A stretch of 5,805 nucleotides of DNA from contig JAKPGH010000059.1 in assembly GCA_029550985.1 (NCBI GenBank), positions 1 to 5,805 of the forward strand, written 5' to 3'. Positions 5,011-5,805 of the stretch are shown piece after piece. The notes under the pieces are model-generated. The model searched no databases and had not been told where the DNA came from. It was given only the letters and a program-made list of their open reading frames with translations. Within the stretch, counting starts at the first letter, position 1; every line of letters begins with the position of its first letter. The translations under genes and the position numbers were made by a program. This stretch comes from Bacillota bacterium. Its GTDB lineage: Bacteria > Bacillota > Clostridia > Oscillospirales > Ruminococcaceae.

Positions 5011-5805
5011 CAGCTGCACCGCCGCCGAGATGGTACGCCATTCTCTTGTGCTTTTGCTTGAACAATTTGGGACTGGCTTGGGTGGTCTTTTTGCCAATTC
5101 TCTGGTGCCAAGCGGTAAATACTTGGCCGTTCTTGCCACTGCTTACGGACTTTTCCGGCGTATACACCATAGCGGCGGACCAATTGAACCCGTCGTGGCG
5201 GTAAATGAGCTACCAATTGGTCGACGAATTCAAAGCCTTTGAAGGTCTCTGTTTTTCCTTTGTAGAATCCCTTAGGTGCAGCTGTCCAGATTACCGTGTC
5301 GGAAGCTGAATCATACTGGATTTTTTCTGCACAGGTAGCGCCGCGCACGACATACTGGCTGAGGGCTTCTCGATCGGCCTTTTGGTAACTGACAACACAG
5401 GCGCAAAGTAGTTCTTGCCCGGCGGCCAGGGAGAAAAATCCAGATAGCAGGGAGAATATGAGTCTGGATACCTCGCCAAACAATCGTTTATCGGATTTAA
5501 AGTATGGTCGGAGAATCTTGGGAATCGTAAAAACAAATTGCCGATGCGGTAGATCGAGTAACAGCTCCTCGGATAAATATTCGGCGTATAACAATGTTCG
5601 TTTTTGGTCGCAGGATGGGCAAAGGTGGAAAACCTTGCAGGAAAAAGGCCTGAAGTACGAATGGCCACAATCTTGGCAGCGGATTCGAGCAACCCCTTTG
5701 GTCCAGTCTGCACAACCTGTAAACTGCCCCAAACGATCAAGGATGGTCTGCGATGGACTGGCATAGCCTTGGTATCGGCTTAGAGAATTGCGGACTATGG
5801 TCTGG
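5008..5805 (-). mobile_element. IS91-family element remnant, minus strand, continues beyond the window
   Basis: Only transposase coding sequence is visible. The element is cut inside the transposase C-terminus at about 5008, where IS66 tnpC sequence begins, and its 5' side lies beyond 5805. Neither oriIS nor terIS can be seen. An internal part of the transposase is missing at about 5380. Confidence 0.75.
5008..5805 (-). pseudogene. IS91-family transposase, 5'-partial, with internal deletion and lost C-terminus
   Basis: The frame is open to the right edge of the window, so the start lies outside; the TTG at 5732 is internal. Residues after that point show the N-terminal zinc-binding domain (CQDC...FSC...LCPSCDQKR) and the family hallmark LPHRQFVFTIPKILRPYFKSDKRLFGEVSRL. 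The reading then passes from ACVVSYQK straight to ADREALSQYVVRGATCAEK at about 5378-5384. Full members have a long segment here that includes the HPHxH (HUH) metal-binding motif of the rolling-circle nuclease. That segment is absent, so the enzyme should be inactive. The C-terminal part (HLPPRRVQLVRRYGVYAG, ..IYRLAPENWQ..) is well preserved to about SRRRCSWA, where the IS66 sequence takes over. The codons downstream to a stop at 4971 are antisense tnpC. Confidence 0.8.

Noticed and set aside
4117..5061. tnpC as one intact gene from the ATG at 4117
   Set aside because: Its first 30 or so residues are out of frame compared with the LFNEAE reading, and its last 65 or so residues after the G5 run are also out of frame.
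1..5805. CRISPR arrays, tRNA, rRNA and riboswitches
   Set aside because: No regularly spaced direct repeats, cloverleaf-like segments or known riboswitch cores were seen on either strand.

Overview
The window looks like an accessory, insertion-sequence-rich stretch of a bacterial chromosome. It joins a truncated lipid acyltransferase gene, a compact three-gene cassette and a graveyard of two transposon families. The IS remnants and the odd leader-like stretch at 108-555 remind me of termite-gut treponemes (Spirochaetes). That is an impression from memory, not something the sequence proves. The cassette at about 1140-3142 is less GC-rich than the IS sequence to its right. Its proteins look Firmicutes-like (Clostridium/Bacillus type), which fits horizontal acquisition.

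Layout, left to right. 3-107: possible 3' tail of an upstream plus-strand gene. 108-555: no confident gene, only short minus-strand frames, one with an excellent ribosome binding site. 556-1089: PlsC-type acyltransferase with all four family motifs. It is cut off soon after the fourth and ends inside a 54-bp sequence that recurs inverted at 3418-3471. 1221-2108: HTH/WYL (YafY-like) regulator. 2161-2595: DUF3788 protein. 2597-3142: ClbS/DfsB (DUF1706) DinB-like protein. 3144-3430: minus-strand fragment of an IS66 tnpA. 3444-5010: a head-to-head plus-strand IS66 remnant (tnpA 3' part, tnpB with a TGA, tnpC missing its N-terminus and carrying two frameshifts). 5008-5805: minus-strand IS91-type transposase that has lost its catalytic middle and its C-terminus and runs off the right edge.

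How it works together. The only set that looks functional is the cassette. The regulator gene and the DUF3788-clbS pair each have their own promoter. Both promoters carry the same arrangement: a GACA-N6-TGTCAT inverted repeat just upstream of an extended -10 TGNTATACT. The simplest reading is that the WYL regulator controls itself and the two downstream genes through this operator, with the ClbS-like protein as effector against a reactive small molecule or DNA-damaging agent. The IS relics on the right supply a strong hairpin just after clbS that could end the transcript. Every transposase gene here is broken, so the region is fixed rather than currently mobile by its own means.
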